A DNA stretch of 64,000 nucleotides, taken from NCBI RefSeq assembly GCF_039541795.1, contig NZ_BAABGX010000001.1, positions 1,364,001 through 1,428,000 of the forward strand. The letters are read 5' to 3'. Both the position numbers and the translations under genes were made by a program. How positions within the stretch are numbered: position 1 is the first letter of the stretch; each line of letters begins with the position of its first letter. Shown in pieces: positions 1 to 9,073 of the stretch. The stretch comes from Nibribacter koreensis. GTDB lineage: Bacteria > Bacteroidota > Bacteroidia > Cytophagales > Hymenobacteraceae. Under the pieces are notes generated by a model that did not search any database, had not been told where the DNA came from, and was given only the letters and a program-made list of their open reading frames with translations.

Positions 1-385
1 TGTCAGTGTTAGCTAGTCTAATTATAGCTAAGGCTTGATTTGTATTAGCTGGCAATATGTCGTTTGTAACCACAGCAACTTTTCCAATTGTTGCACCCGC
101 TATTGCAAATAAAAGGTCATTTTCCTGTAGAATAGACCTTTTTAATTCCTTTTGATGAATCAACTCATCTACAAAAAGACATTTATTCTTTTCAATAATT
201 TTCCCATTTAATGCTTCTATTTTAACGAATACTGCCCCTTTATCTGAGAAAGAATTTGGAGTAGTACCCTTCGTGATAAGTTTAGTTAATTCTTTTAACC
301 TCTTCTCCATCCAAAAATCTTCAAATTCTTGAAAACGTAAGACTGGTACATTCTTCACTAAAGTTATGATTGCTTCTGCTTCCAT
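1..385 (-). CDS. hsdS: Type I restriction-modification specificity subunit HsdS, N-terminal part
   Basis: Reading the minus strand from the ATG at about 385 gives an open frame of about 128 codons that runs off the left edge, so only the first target-recognition domain is present. Visible HsdS-type segments are VPVLRFQEFEDFW near residue 13, ITKGTTPN near residue 38 and LLFAIAGATIGKVAVV near residue 98, which is the usual order in an S-subunit TRD. It starts 2 nt after the hsdM stop, so the two are co-transcribed. HsdS selects the DNA sequence for the M2S methylase and the R2M2S nuclease. The sequence is more AT-rich than most of hsdM, as is common for exchanged specificity domains. The gene continues outside the window, and no hsdR is visible. 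Confidence 0.85.
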   Translation of the reverse strand, partial: MEAEAIITLVKNVPVLRFQEFEDFWMEKRLKELTKLITKGTTPNSFSDKGAVFVKIEALNGKIIEKNKCLFVDELIHQKELKRSILQENDLLFAIAGATIGKVAVVTNDILPANTNQALAIIRLANTD

Positions 386-387
386 AC

Positions 388-1965
388 TCAAAAAGGCTTT
401 GCTATACCAAGTTCTTCACAATAACGAGCAATAGTTATGTCTGCTTCATGCATCTCTTGTTCTAATTCAGATAGTGCGGTAGTTATTTCAAGCAAGTCTA
501 TTGCTTCTTCCTCGGAAAAAGTTTCTACATACCGTGGTATGTTCAGGTTAAATTCATTATCCTTAACCTCACTCAATGGAGCTACGTAGCTGTACTTGTC
601 TTTTGATATGCGCTCACGGTATGTAGAAATAATATCGTTAATATCATCCTTTCGCAAATAGTTCTGCGTTTTAACCTTTTCATACTGCTGGCTAGCATCA
701 ATGAAAAGAATATTGTCGGCCTGCTCACGGCACTTCTTTAACACCAAAATACAGGTAGGAATAGACGTTCCATAGAAGATGTTGGCCGGCAAGCCAATCA
801 CCGCATCTAAGTAGTTGCGGTCTTCAATAAGGTACTGGCGTATGTGCGCTTCGGCCCCGCCCCTGAACAGCACGCCGTGCGGCAATACCACCGCCATGGT
901 TCCGTTCTCTGCCAGGTGGTGCACCATGTGCTGCACAAAGGCAAAATCTGCTTTGGAAGACGGGGCCAGCTTGCCGTACTGGCTGAAGCGGTCGTCAGAC
1001 ATGTGCAAGGGGTTGGCACTCCAGTTGGCCGAGAACGGCGGGTTGGCCACAATGGCCTCAAACTCCTGCCCCAGGTGCTGCGGGTGCTCCAGGGTATCAT
1101 CCTGCCTAATGTCAAACTTCTGGAAGTGCACGTCATGCAGGATCATGTTCATGCGGGCCAGGTTGTAGGTGGTGCGGTTCAGCTCCTGCCCAAAGAACTT
1201 AGACACCTCCTGCACTTCTTTGGCCACGCGCAGCAACAGCGAGCCAGATCCGCAGGTGGGGTCATACACAGATTTCAGCTTGGTTTTGCCCGTGGTCACC
1301 AGCTTGGCCAGCACCTTAGACACTTCCTGCGGCGTATAGAACTCCCCAGCCTTCTTGCCCGCCCCACTCGCAAACTGCCCAATCAGGTACTCATAGGCAT
1401 CGCCCAGCACATCGGCCTCGGTGTCTTGCAGCTTAAAGTCAATTTTGTCCAGGTGGCCCAGCACTTTGGCAATAAGGTCATTCTTAGCCGCCTCGGTACG
1501 GCCCAGCTTAGTAGAGGTCAGGTCCAAATCCTCGAACAGCTTGTTGAAGTCATCCTCGCTCTCGGTGCCCATGGTGCTCTGCTCTATGTGCTTGAGCACC
1601 TGCGTGAGTTCGTCCAGGATAAAGTTGCTGGTGCCTTCTTCTTTGTTGTCTGAGTTGCCCTTCTTCGCCATCTCACTGAACAGCTCAGAGGGCTTCAGGA
1701 AGTAGCCCAGGCTATGTACCGCCTCTTCCTTGATGGCCTCCAGGTACTCCTGCCCTTCCTCGGTGGCCTCGTCAATGTCATGATAGGTAAGGCCGTCCTC
1801 CGTCAGGATTTTGTTCGCGTACAGCTCCATCTTCTCAGACAGGTACTTGTAGAAGATAAAGCCTAATATATAATCCCGGAACTCATCGGCGTCCATTTTG
1901 CCGCGCAGGGTGTTGGCTATGTTCCAGAGTTGTTGTTCCAGTTGTTTCTTGTTGTTTTCAGACAT
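388..1965 (-). CDS. hsdM: Type I restriction-modification DNA methyltransferase subunit HsdM
   Basis: This 525-residue adenine-N6 methyltransferase is normal length for HsdM. The helical HsdM N-terminal domain covers roughly residues 5-140. It is followed by GEFYTPQEVS near residue 210, the SAM-binding motif DPTCGSGSLL near residue 235 and the catalytic motif NPPFSANW near residue 308. It methylates the host recognition site and forms the core of the type I complex with HsdS, whose gene starts 2 nt downstream. It is divergent from mcrB, giving a two-system restriction island. The stop is TGA. The function is secure; the recognition sequence cannot be read from the protein. Confidence 0.95.
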   Translation of the reverse strand: MSENNKKQLEQQLWNIANTLRGKMDADEFRDYILGFIFYKYLSEKMELYANKILTEDGLTYHDIDEATEEGQEYLEAIKEEAVHSLGYFLKPSELFSEMAKKGNSDNKEEGTSNFILDELTQVLKHIEQSTMGTESEDDFNKLFEDLDLTSTKLGRTEAAKNDLIAKVLGHLDKIDFKLQDTEADVLGDAYEYLIGQFASGAGKKAGEFYTPQEVSKVLAKLVTTGKTKLKSVYDPTCGSGSLLLRVAKEVQEVSKFFGQELNRTTYNLARMNMILHDVHFQKFDIRQDDTLEHPQHLGQEFEAIVANPPFSANWSANPLHMSDDRFSQYGKLAPSSKADFAFVQHMVHHLAENGTMAVVLPHGVLFRGGAEAHIRQYLIEDRNYLDAVIGLPANIFYGTSIPTCILVLKKCREQADNILFIDASQQYEKVKTQNYLRKDDINDIISTYRERISKDKYSYVAPLSEVKDNEFNLNIPRYVETFSEEEAIDLLEITTALSELEQEMHEADITIARYCEELGIAKPF

Positions 1966-2175
1966 GGGTATGCTGGGTAATGACGGGGTGTTACGGTACT
2001 TGATACCAGATAAACCTTACAAGTTAATGGAACTATGTGAAATTTGCCCTCCTTCTTTCGGCTTTCAGCCTCTACAGAATCATTACTAATTTCCCAGCCA
2101 CTCATATTCAGGCTTTTACCAATTGCCTGGTTGTGGAAGGCTCTTATTCTTACAGGAGAAGCTCTGCACATTTCT

Positions 2176-2212
2176 TGTTTTTGGCTTAAATCCCTAAAAC
2201 AGGCCAAAAACG
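2176..2212. repeat. Decayed copy of the 38-nt palindromic repeat, in a divergent gap
   Basis: The right arm (AAAACAGGCCAAAAACG) matches the family well. The left arm keeps GTTTTTGGCT but then reads TAAATCC, so the inner part of the stem no longer pairs. It lies between two divergent genes. Confidence 0.75.
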
Positions 2213-2282
2213 CCACTAATGAATTGATTAGGCTTATCAATGAAGGCATAAGGCTGTTTTGGTTTTATTTATTTAAGTTTAG

Positions 2283-2315
2283 TTGCATTAGCACTTATAG
2301 CACTCGTTAGCTTTC
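2283..2315 (+). promoter_or_regulatory. Candidate Bacteroidota-type promoter for mcrBC
   Basis: TTG at 2283-2285 and TAGCTTTC at 2308-2315 are separated by 22 nt. They resemble the TTG / TAnnTTTG promoter of Bacteroidota with one mismatch, 23 nt upstream of the mcrB ATG. This is pattern matching only. Confidence 0.4.
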
Positions 2316-2338
2316 TCTAAAAATCAATCATCTATTTC

Positions 2339-4786
2339 ATGTCAGATTCTATCAAATCATTAATTGCCAATTACAAAGAGTATCTTCAAGAGACTCAGCT
2401 GTCTGAGGAGATTTATAAATGGCGCTTAATCCAGGAGTTTAAAGGAAGGCCCAATCTTGATGCTCCTAACTTCACAGAGGAAATCAAAAGCATTAAATAT
2501 TCTAACCTAATGTATGGATTAGGTAATGGAGTAATGGTTCATTTGGCCAAGGACAGACCTGAGCCCTACCGGGAATGTTTCAGAACCTTTCTTGATGAAA
2601 GCCTGCCCCTGGCAGACCGGATGAAATTTTTCACTAATGAGACGCTTAAGCTCTATCGTGAACTAATCCCAAATGAGAAAATATCGCATCACCATGATGA
2701 GAGGACCATGGCCACCTTGCTTGCCTATTACAACCCAGACAAGTATGCTTTATACAAAGATTCTGTCTATCAAAAGTATTGCAAACTACTAGGCATAAAA
2801 CCGAAAGCATCTGGTGAGAAATACATCCATTATCTTGAGCTGGTAAACACATTTATAGAGGAATACATTGAGCCAGACAGAGACCTGATTGAATCAGTAG
2901 AGGCCCTTTTACCTTTTGATGCTTACCCAGACAAGCAACATAAAATATTAGCCCAGGATATCTTATACAGAATGCTGGAAAAAAGCACTGAGGAAGCAGA
3001 AAGGGAGTTTAGCAGGCAACTAAATAAAAATAACCCAGCTGACCTTAAGGTCTATTTCCAGACGCTTGACAACCTGATAGAAGACTTGGCCATTATAGAT
3101 AACACAAATCTGGTGTTCAGTGCTAAGTCTGGGCAGTTAAGCTTTCATATAGGAAGAAGGTATTGCCTAAACCTAAGCAATGGTAAGTTTTCCTTCATAG
3201 CCCCTGAGAACTACTCAGTGGCGGGGGCAGAGGTTTCCTCGTTTAACGGAGCTGGAAACCCTGCTTGGATAAAGTACACTTCTGCCCCGGTGGTCCAACA
3301 GCATTATGATGCGATTAAAGGAGCGGTCCAAAATGAATTACAGCGCAATGACCACCTTCAGCCCAAAGAATATGACAATCCAATCTTCAGAAGGGTTATG
3401 TTTGACAAGTCTTACAGAGCCAACTTCCTTACAGCAACTCCGGAAGAAACGACATTGATAGAAAAGAAACGGGAAGCAAACATAGCTCATCAAAACTATC
3501 CCCTAAATCAGATTTTGTTTGGCCCGCCCGGCACCGGCAAAACATACCACACAATCAATAAGGCGTTAGAAATTTGTGGTGTGCCAGTGGAAGGAAAAAC
3601 TAGAAGAGAACTCAAAGTCGAATTTGATGAGCGAGTAGCTTCTGGACAAATTGTTTTTACCACCTTTCACCAAAGCATGAGTTATGAAGATTTTATTGAA
3701 GGTATAAAACCTGAGACATTGGATGGCAAGGTCACTTATGTTGTCAAACCAGGCATCTTCAAAGAAATATGCAGTGCTGCCAGAACTCCCAATCAGGTAG
3801 ACTTTACCAATGCTTATGAGAACTTAAAGATGGACTTGTCTAAGAATGACGGGCAACTTCTTGAATTGAAAACTCATACAGGCAGGCCATTTTCCGTTTC
3901 CCTTAACTCCAATGACAACCTTTCACTCCACACCGGTCCATCAAAAGAAAAACAGGGAGTCCTCACGAAAGAAAATATCCAGAAACAAATTAACGGAGAG
4001 CCAAAATTCATAGGGTGGGAAGGCTACTTTAATGGAATAGTAAACCACCTAAAAGACAAGTACCATTATAAGCCAGCTGAATCAGAAACCCCAAAAAATT
4101 TCGTCCTCATCATTGATGAAATAAACCGTGGCAACGTCTCCCAAATCTTCGGAGAACTTATTACCCTTATAGAAGAAGATAAACGGCTGGGGCAAGAAGA
4201 AGCTTTGGAAGTAACCTTACCTTACAGCAAAGTGAAGTTTGGAGTCCCCGCCAACCTCTTCATCATTGGCACCATGAACACCGCAGACCGTAGCGTTGAG
4301 GCTTTAGACACTGCTTTACGCCGCCGGTTTAGCTTTTATGAAATGCCTCCCCGTCCTGAACTCATTAAAACTGAAGGTAGGCTAAGTGCAGAAAGCGGCA
4401 CTTTGATTGGTATTGATTTAACAAACCTCCTAAGCACTATTAACAAGCGCATAGAAAAGCTACTAAACAAAGACCATCTTATTGGTCATAGTTACTTTAT
4501 GACCGTGGCAGATTTAGAAAGTCTTAAAGCAATTTTTCAAAATAAGATTAACCCCTTGTTGCAGGAATACTTCTTCGGGGACTTTGGTAAAATTGGTCTA
4601 GTGCTGGGTAAAGAGTTCTTTGAAAAAGATGGACTGCAGAACCAAAACCCAAATACTCTTTTCGCAGATTTTGATGATTATGAAAGCAGTGATTTCAGCA
4701 ACCGTCCGGTCTATAGGCTAAAAAACGTCTGCTTACTTTCAGATGATGATTTCATTACTGCCATCAACACTTTATTAAGAAAATAA
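2339..4786 (+). CDS. mcrB: McrB-like GTPase subunit of a McrBC (type IV) restriction system
   Basis: This 815-residue protein has a long N-terminal region (about residues 1-370), probably the modified-DNA recognition part, and a McrB-type AAA+ GTPase domain. The domain shows Walker A GPPGTGKT near residue 394, Walker B LIIDEINRGN near residue 589, and the McrB signature GTMNTADRS near residue 643 followed by ALRRRF. McrB rings use GTP to translocate DNA and drive cleavage by McrC at modified (methylated or otherwise decorated) DNA. The next gene, mcrC, begins 2 nt after the stop, so they form an operon. Which modification it detects is unknown, because the N-terminal domain is not one I can name confidently. 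Confidence 0.92.
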   Translation: MSDSIKSLIANYKEYLQETQLSEEIYKWRLIQEFKGRPNLDAPNFTEEIKSIKYSNLMYGLGNGVMVHLAKDRPEPYRECFRTFLDESLPLADRMKFFTNETLKLYRELIPNEKISHHHDERTMATLLAYYNPDKYALYKDSVYQKYCKLLGIKPKASGEKYIHYLELVNTFIEEYIEPDRDLIESVEALLPFDAYPDKQHKILAQDILYRMLEKSTEEAEREFSRQLNKNNPADLKVYFQTLDNLIEDLAIIDNTNLVFSAKSGQLSFHIGRRYCLNLSNGKFSFIAPENYSVAGAEVSSFNGAGNPAWIKYTSAPVVQQHYDAIKGAVQNELQRNDHLQPKEYDNPIFRRVMFDKSYRANFLTATPEETTLIEKKREANIAHQNYPLNQILFGPPGTGKTYHTINKALEICGVPVEGKTRRELKVEFDERVASGQIVFTTFHQSMSYEDFIEGIKPETLDGKVTYVVKPGIFKEICSAARTPNQVDFTNAYENLKMDLSKNDGQLLELKTHTGRPFSVSLNSNDNLSLHTGPSKEKQGVLTKENIQKQINGEPKFIGWEGYFNGIVNHLKDKYHYKPAESETPKNFVLIIDEINRGNVSQIFGELITLIEEDKRLGQEEALEVTLPYSKVKFGVPANLFIIGTMNTADRSVEALDTALRRRFSFYEMPPRPELIKTEGRLSAESGTLIGIDLTNLLSTINKRIEKLLNKDHLIGHSYFMTVADLESLKAIFQNKINPLLQEYFFGDFGKIGLVLGKEFFEKDGLQNQNPNTLFADFDDYESSDFSNRPVYRLKNVCLLSDDDFITAINTLLRK

Positions 4787-4788
4787 GA

Positions 4789-6105
4789 ATGGCTGTCAAA
4801 CCCCCTATCACTGTCTTTGAGCATGAAAGTTTGCGACTGGGTAAGGGTCGCGCACCTTTGACTCCCTCTCAACTGAAGGCGCTCCAAGCCTTCTATGGAG
4901 AGCAGGGAGTGCCTTATTATTCGCTCATTTACCAAGGGGTTAAGCTCAACGAGTATGTGGGGGTCATTCAGATTGGGGATACTACCATTGAAATCTTACC
5001 AAAAGCTGATAAGAAGCAGGGAGAAAGCCCTAGCACACAAGAGCTTTGGCGGAAAATGCTTTTAGACATGCTGATGGCTGTGGGCATGTTTGAAGTATCT
5101 GCCCCTACCAGCTCCTCCCTGAATTTAAAAAGCAATTCTATTCTTGATCTCTATTTTGAGCTCTTCCTGAAGGAAGCTGAATATCTCCTTCACCGAGGCT
5201 TGATTAAGAAATACAGGAAAGTAGAAGGCAACACCACCGCCCTGAAAGGCAATCTCAAATTTGGCAAGCATCTGCAGCAGAACCTCACTCATCAGGAACG
5301 GTTTTATGTACAGTACACCACCTATGATGTAGTACACCTGTGGCATTCTATTCTTTATAAGACAATAAAGTTACTAGAGCAGATTAACAGCAATGCCAGC
5401 CTGCATAGCAGAATTGGGACCTTGCTATTAAATTTCCCAGAGGTACCAGAGTTAAATGTTACTGAGGCTACATTTAATAAATTAGTCTATAACCGTAAGT
5501 CCGAGCCTTACCGCAAAGCTATAGAAATTGCCCGTCTGCTACTTTTAAACTACCATCCAGATGTAGCCAGAGGCAAAAACCATGTATTGGCACTCCTCTT
5601 TGATATGAACCTTCTTTGGGAGACCTTTATTTTTGTGACACTCAAGAAGTACTTCTACAAGAACCAGTCAGCTTTTACGGCCACCGCCCAAACTACCAAG
5701 TATTTCTGGAAGCCCCAGAACGGCAACCAATCCTCCATTAGGCCAGATATTTTAATAAAGCGGGACGGAGAAAACTATGCGGTGCTAGACACCAAATGGA
5801 AAAACCTGAACGGCTACAACCCTTCGCCAGATGATCTTAGGCAGTTGTACGTGTATCATGAATATTACCAAGCCCAAAGAGTTGCTTTAGTTTATCCTGG
5901 TAGTGAATTAACCAAAATCAGTGGTCGTTATCTTCATCCAAGTCATGGGGCTGAGACTGAAAAAGAATGTTCAGTCTTATCTTTAAGTGTGGGAAATTCT
6001 ATCAAGGAGTGGCAAACATATCTTGGAAAGGAAATAGAAGAATGGTTGATGAACACTAAAGAAAATTCCTTACTTAAACTTTTAACACCAACTGATAGCC
6101 GTTAA
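4789..6105 (+). CDS. mcrC: McrC-like nuclease subunit of the McrBC system
   Basis: This 438-residue protein is the partner of McrB. The N-terminal half fits the McrC family, with YVGVIQIGDTTIEILPK near residue 52. The C-terminal nuclease domain has the PD-(D/E)XK pattern: RPDILIKRDG near residue 317, then VLDTKWK near residue 331. McrC binds the McrB ring, stimulates GTP hydrolysis and cuts DNA. It lies 2 nt downstream of mcrB. No clear terminator follows; the next feature is an oppositely oriented tRNA. With hsdMS on the other side, the locus is a small restriction island. Confidence 0.92.
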   Translation: MAVKPPITVFEHESLRLGKGRAPLTPSQLKALQAFYGEQGVPYYSLIYQGVKLNEYVGVIQIGDTTIEILPKADKKQGESPSTQELWRKMLLDMLMAVGMFEVSAPTSSSLNLKSNSILDLYFELFLKEAEYLLHRGLIKKYRKVEGNTTALKGNLKFGKHLQQNLTHQERFYVQYTTYDVVHLWHSILYKTIKLLEQINSNASLHSRIGTLLLNFPEVPELNVTEATFNKLVYNRKSEPYRKAIEIARLLLLNYHPDVARGKNHVLALLFDMNLLWETFIFVTLKKYFYKNQSAFTATAQTTKYFWKPQNGNQSSIRPDILIKRDGENYAVLDTKWKNLNGYNPSPDDLRQLYVYHEYYQAQRVALVYPGSELTKISGRYLHPSHGAETEKECSVLSLSVGNSIKEWQTYLGKEIEEWLMNTKENSLLKLLTPTDSR

Positions 6106-6245
6106 GAGGAAAGTAAAGTCACTTTGCTACCAAAAACATTTAAGTAATGCCTTTTAAAATAGTTCAGAGGGTAATGTTAAAGGCCATTAATTCCACAATC
6201 GGTAGTAGAAATACTAACCATTAGTTTCTCAAATTGTTTGCAAAT

Positions 6246-6282
6246 AAAAAAGCCACCTACAAGTTTTACCTCGTAAGTGGCT
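6246..6282 (-). terminator. Rho-independent terminator of tRNA-CAT
   Basis: On the minus strand, AGCCACTTAC pairs with GTAGGTGGCT (one G-T pair) and is followed directly by a T-run, about 10 nt past the tRNA 3' end. Confidence 0.75.
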
Positions 6283-6292
6283 GACTTCCAGG

Positions 6293-6366
6293 TGGGCCCA
6301 CTTGGAATCGAACCAAGCACCTACTGATTATGAGTCAGTTGCTCTAACCGAATGAGCTATAGGCCC
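6293..6366 (-). tRNA. tRNA with CAT anticodon (elongator Met or Ile2)
   Basis: A full cloverleaf reads on the minus strand. Acceptor GGGCCTA pairs with TGGGCCC, and a standard D-arm follows. The anticodon stem CTGA/TCAG carries loop CTCATAA, giving anticodon CAT, and the T-arm has loop TTCGATT. The CCA end is not encoded. Both elongator tRNA-Met and lysidine-modified tRNA-Ile carry this anticodon, and I cannot separate them by eye. Its 3' end faces the restriction island. Confidence 0.92.
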
Positions 6367-6445
6367 GTCCAAACCAGTTCTTTGATTTGGGAGTGCAATT
6401 TTACAAATTTGTACGTTAGAAATCAAAACAAAACGTACTCTCTCC

Positions 6446-7090
6446 GTGGACTTTTCTTCAATAAAAAATATCATCTTCGACTTGGGCGGGGTCATCATCA
6501 ACCTGGACTACGCCAAAAGCACCGATGCCCTGCGCGCCTTCAGCAAGGCTAATGACCAGGTAGCCTTCAGCCAAAAAGCTCAGTCTGAACTCTTTGACCA
6601 GTATGAGATGGGCCAGATTTCTTCAGAGGCCTTCAGGCAGATGCTGCGCCAGGAGTACAACATGGAGGCCACCGATGCTCAGATTGACGAAGCCTGGAAC
6701 GCCATGCTTTTAGATATTCCGGCAGAAAGAATTGAGCTTTTGCGGGAGTTAGGCAAGAAATACAAGCTGTTTCTGCTCAGTAACACCAACGCCATTCATA
6801 TGCTGGCCTTTAATGAAATTATAGCCCAGAGTTTCCAGATGCCCAGCCTGGATAGTTTGTTTGACCAGGTATATTACTCGCATCTGGTGGGCAAGCGCAA
6901 GCCAGACGCCGCCGTCTTTGAGCAGATCCTGGCAGAGAACGGTCTAAAGCGCGAGGAGACATTGTTCATTGATGACAGCATACAACACATAGAAAGTGCC
7001 CAAAAGCTAGGCATCCAGACCTTGCACCTGGCGCCGCCTTTGACAATTAACCAAGCCTTGACCGAAGCTCTGCCTGCCCATGAAGGGTAA
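6446..7090 (+). CDS. HAD-superfamily hydrolase (subfamily IA, YihX-like)
   Basis: This 214-residue haloacid dehalogenase-type phosphatase starts at GTG. Motif I is NIIFDLGGVI near residue 8 (only the first Asp of DxD is kept, as in YihX-type members). Motif II is LFLLSNTNA near residue 111, motif III is the K in GKRKPDAAVF near residue 152, and motif IV is LFIDDS near residue 174. The family removes phosphate from small metabolites in the cytoplasm, commonly sugar phosphates or FMN; the substrate is not predictable here. Its end overlaps the next gene by 11 nt, so the two are translationally coupled. Confidence 0.85.
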   Translation: MDFSSIKNIIFDLGGVIINLDYAKSTDALRAFSKANDQVAFSQKAQSELFDQYEMGQISSEAFRQMLRQEYNMEATDAQIDEAWNAMLLDIPAERIELLRELGKKYKLFLLSNTNAIHMLAFNEIIAQSFQMPSLDSLFDQVYYSHLVGKRKPDAAVFEQILAENGLKREETLFIDDSIQHIESAQKLGIQTLHLAPPLTINQALTEALPAHEG

Positions 7091-8204
7091 GGTAGTACTG
7101 CAGATTCTGCTCTTTATTGTCACGCTGGTTACTACCACCCTGGCAGGCGCAGAGTGGCAAACGGGTAGGCTTTTCTTTTTTGACGCCGAAGGCTTTAGCT
7201 GGGGTGGGGCTTTTACGCGCACGCAACTGCTGCAGGGTTTGGCGTTTTCTCTGCCGTTTCTAGGTGTCTTGACGGTGCATGAGTTTGGCCACTACTTCAC
7301 GGCCAGGTACTACAAGGTAAAAGTCACGCTACCCTATTACATTCCTTTGTTTTTGGGCATTGCCTCCAGCATTGGCACTATGGGAGCCTTCATTAAAATC
7401 AAGGACCGCATCTTCTCTAGAAAGGAGTTTTTTGACATTGGCATTGCCGGTCCTTTGGCGGGTTTTGCGGTGGCCTTGCCCTTATTGTGGTATGGGTTTA
7501 CCCATTTGCCGCCGCCAGAGCACATCTACACCATTCATCCTGAGTACATGGTGTTTGGCAGCAAGTACGCAGATTATGTGTACCAGCAGGGCGGCAATAT
7601 GTCTTTGGGCCGTAACCTGTTGTTTATATTTTTTGAGCGCGTGGTGGCAGACCCGGCCCTTTTGCCCAACCGGTATGAACTCATGCATTACCCCTATCTG
7701 TTTGCCGGGTTTTTGGCCCTATTCTTTACGGCGTTGAACCTACTTCCCATAGGGCAGTTGGACGGTGGGCACATTATGTACGGATTGCTGGGCTACGAGC
7801 GGTTTAACAGGCTATCTCCTCTGCTCTTCGCTATTTTTATCTTCTATGCGGGCATGGGACTTATTCCGGCCAGTATTCCTTTAGAGGAAAGCTACTGGAT
7901 GTGGGGCGGCTATCTGGCCTATCTGGTGATTGTGTTCAAGCCCTTATTCCCTGAGCTTAGGCAGAGCCTCTTCCTGGTGGCCGGCGTGTTTTTGGGCCAT
8001 GTAACGCTGGCTGTCTTCTTCCCAGATGTGCAAGGCTATAACGGTTGGTTGGTCTTCGGGCTGATTCTGGCTAAGTTCATGGGCGTCTTCCACCCTCCCT
8101 GCCCCGACGAGCGCCCTTTGAGCACCTCACGGAAATGGCTGGGCTGGCTGGCCTTAATCATATTTGTGCTTTGCTTTAGCCCCGCTCCTTTTCTCATTGA
8201 CTGA
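7080..8204 (+). CDS. Site-2 protease family membrane metalloprotease (M50)
   Basis: This 374-residue multi-pass membrane protein has the zinc motif HEFGH at about residues 67-71 in VLTVHEFGHYFTARYY. The second catalytic segment LNLLPIGQLDGGH lies near residue 220 and supplies the Asp ligand. Hydrophobic segments surround both motifs and continue to the C-terminus. S2P enzymes cut transmembrane segments of anti-sigma factors or clear signal peptides in the membrane. No PDZ domain is visible, which fits the compact cyanobacterial/plant EGY-like type better than RseP. It overlaps the upstream phosphatase gene. The target is unknown. Confidence 0.85.
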   Translation: MKGKVVLQILLFIVTLVTTTLAGAEWQTGRLFFFDAEGFSWGGAFTRTQLLQGLAFSLPFLGVLTVHEFGHYFTARYYKVKVTLPYYIPLFLGIASSIGTMGAFIKIKDRIFSRKEFFDIGIAGPLAGFAVALPLLWYGFTHLPPPEHIYTIHPEYMVFGSKYADYVYQQGGNMSLGRNLLFIFFERVVADPALLPNRYELMHYPYLFAGFLALFFTALNLLPIGQLDGGHIMYGLLGYERFNRLSPLLFAIFIFYAGMGLIPASIPLEESYWMWGGYLAYLVIVFKPLFPELRQSLFLVAGVFLGHVTLAVFFPDVQGYNGWLVFGLILAKFMGVFHPPCPDERPLSTSRKWLGWLALIIFVLCFSPAPFLID

Positions 8205-8208
8205 TTTA

Positions 8209-8280
8209 ATGTGCTAATGTGCTAATGTGCAAGTTGAATTTTAAGATTTGAGGATGCAAAGATTTGGAAATTTGAAGATG
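8209..8280. repeat. Octamer-periodic ATGTGCTA tract and AT-rich periodic tail
   Basis: Just after the protease stop, ATGTGCTA is repeated almost three times (8209-8230). It is followed by degenerate repeats around GATTTG and GAAGATG. The same AATGTGCTAA word sits at the stop codons of folK and of the epimerase near the right end. Confidence 0.6.
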
Positions 8281-8288
8281 GCTTGCCT

Positions 8289-8326
8289 CGTTTTTGGACT
8301 GTTTTCTGGAAAACAGTCCAAAAACG
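8289..8326. repeat. 38-nt palindromic repeat, TGGACTG/CAGTCCA variant
   Basis: This is a perfect 18-bp inverted repeat around a short centre. Relative to the majority arm, GCC has become GAC, matched by GTC in the other arm, so pairing is kept. It lies between two co-directional genes, just upstream of the lipoprotein start. Confidence 0.9.
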
Positions 8327-8360
8327 AATCATGAATCATATGTGCAAGGAAACCTCTACT

Positions 8361-8954
8361 ATGCAGGTGCTTACTAAAACCTTTTTCGCCTTTTTATTAA
8401 TTATTGCCCTGTGCGCTTGTAACGGAGAACGAAAAGAAAGCGCTGCGCAAGAGAAGATAGACTATTATCCTGGCGGTGCCATTAAAACCAAAACACAGCT
8501 GCTGGATGGAGTCAGTCTGTATAAAATGTCAGAATTTTACGAGAATGGAAAGCTCCATGGCGTTCATTACACAAAAGATGGAAAGAGGGACAGTACATTC
8601 TTGGAACTTCAGGAAAACGGCGATACCATAATGGTAGCCTCAGCTAGAAATGGTGAGCCGCATGGGGCAGTCATTGAGTATTTCCCAAATGGCAAGCGGC
8701 ACAAAGTGATGCATTATACAGATGGCGTTGCAAATGGGATGGTGGAAAGATATTTTGAAAATGGTCAAAAAGAATTTGAGCTAAATAATAAAAACGGCAA
8801 ATTTAATGGGATCATGAAAGTCTACCATCCAGACGGCACCCTGAAGGAAGAACGTTTATACGACAACCATGTGGAGATTTGGCGCAAGGACGTGAAAGGC
8901 CTTAGAATGAATCTCAAAGTGAGAACATCTCACCTGAGCCCTTTGTCAAAGTAA
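8361..8954 (+). CDS. YwqK-like (MORN-variant repeat) lipoprotein
   Basis: The chosen ATG gives a lipoprotein signal: a hydrophobic run ending LIIALCAC, with the lipobox Cys near residue 20. In-frame upstream starts would translate through the palindromic repeat at 8289-8326, so they are unlikely. The mature part consists of degenerate repeats such as YYPGGAIKT, FYENGKLHGVHY, YFPNGKRHKV, YFENGQKEFEL and YHPDGTLKEE. This pattern is annotated in Bacteroidota as YwqK-family antitoxin-like or MORN-variant protein. It is probably anchored in the outer membrane facing the periplasm or surface. I see no toxin partner next to it, so a toxin-antitoxin role is not supported. Confidence 0.75.
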   Translation: MQVLTKTFFAFLLIIALCACNGERKESAAQEKIDYYPGGAIKTKTQLLDGVSLYKMSEFYENGKLHGVHYTKDGKRDSTFLELQENGDTIMVASARNGEPHGAVIEYFPNGKRHKVMHYTDGVANGMVERYFENGQKEFELNNKNGKFNGIMKVYHPDGTLKEERLYDNHVEIWRKDVKGLRMNLKVRTSHLSPLSK

Positions 8955-9003
8955 AATGCGTTAAATAGTTATAGAAAACCTACCACCTTAGCCCCAATAG
9001 CAA

Positions 9004-9051
9004 ATCCCCGTTTTTGGGCTGTTTTCTAGAAAACAGCCCAAAAACGGGGAT
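9004..9051. repeat. 38-nt palindromic repeat (core 9009-9046) in a convergent gap
   Basis: The core has perfect arms with the compensated variant TGGGCTG/CAGCCCA and centre TCTAGA. The pairing continues outward for 5 more locus-specific bases (ATCCC/GGGAT). It sits between the convergent YwqK-like and rhodanese genes and could terminate both. Confidence 0.92.
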
Positions 9052-9073
9052 TCATAATTTAAAACTTAGCTAC

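Larger units (their letters stand above)
1966..2338. other. Divergent intergenic region between hsdM and mcrB
   Basis: This 373-nt gap must hold the promoters of both restriction operons. It contains a decayed copy of the 38-nt palindrome (2176-2212) and a candidate mcrB promoter (2283-2315). I see no convincing gene in it; the short frames crossing it have no family resemblance. Confidence 0.6.

Noticed and set aside
844..1653. Long open frame antisense to hsdM
   Set aside because: Its sequence follows from the strong codon bias of hsdM on the other strand. No protein family is visible.
8283..8360. Longer N-terminus for the YwqK-like lipoprotein starting at 8283
   Set aside because: It would translate the palindromic repeat and places the signal peptide internally; the ATG at 8361 gives a clean lipoprotein signal.
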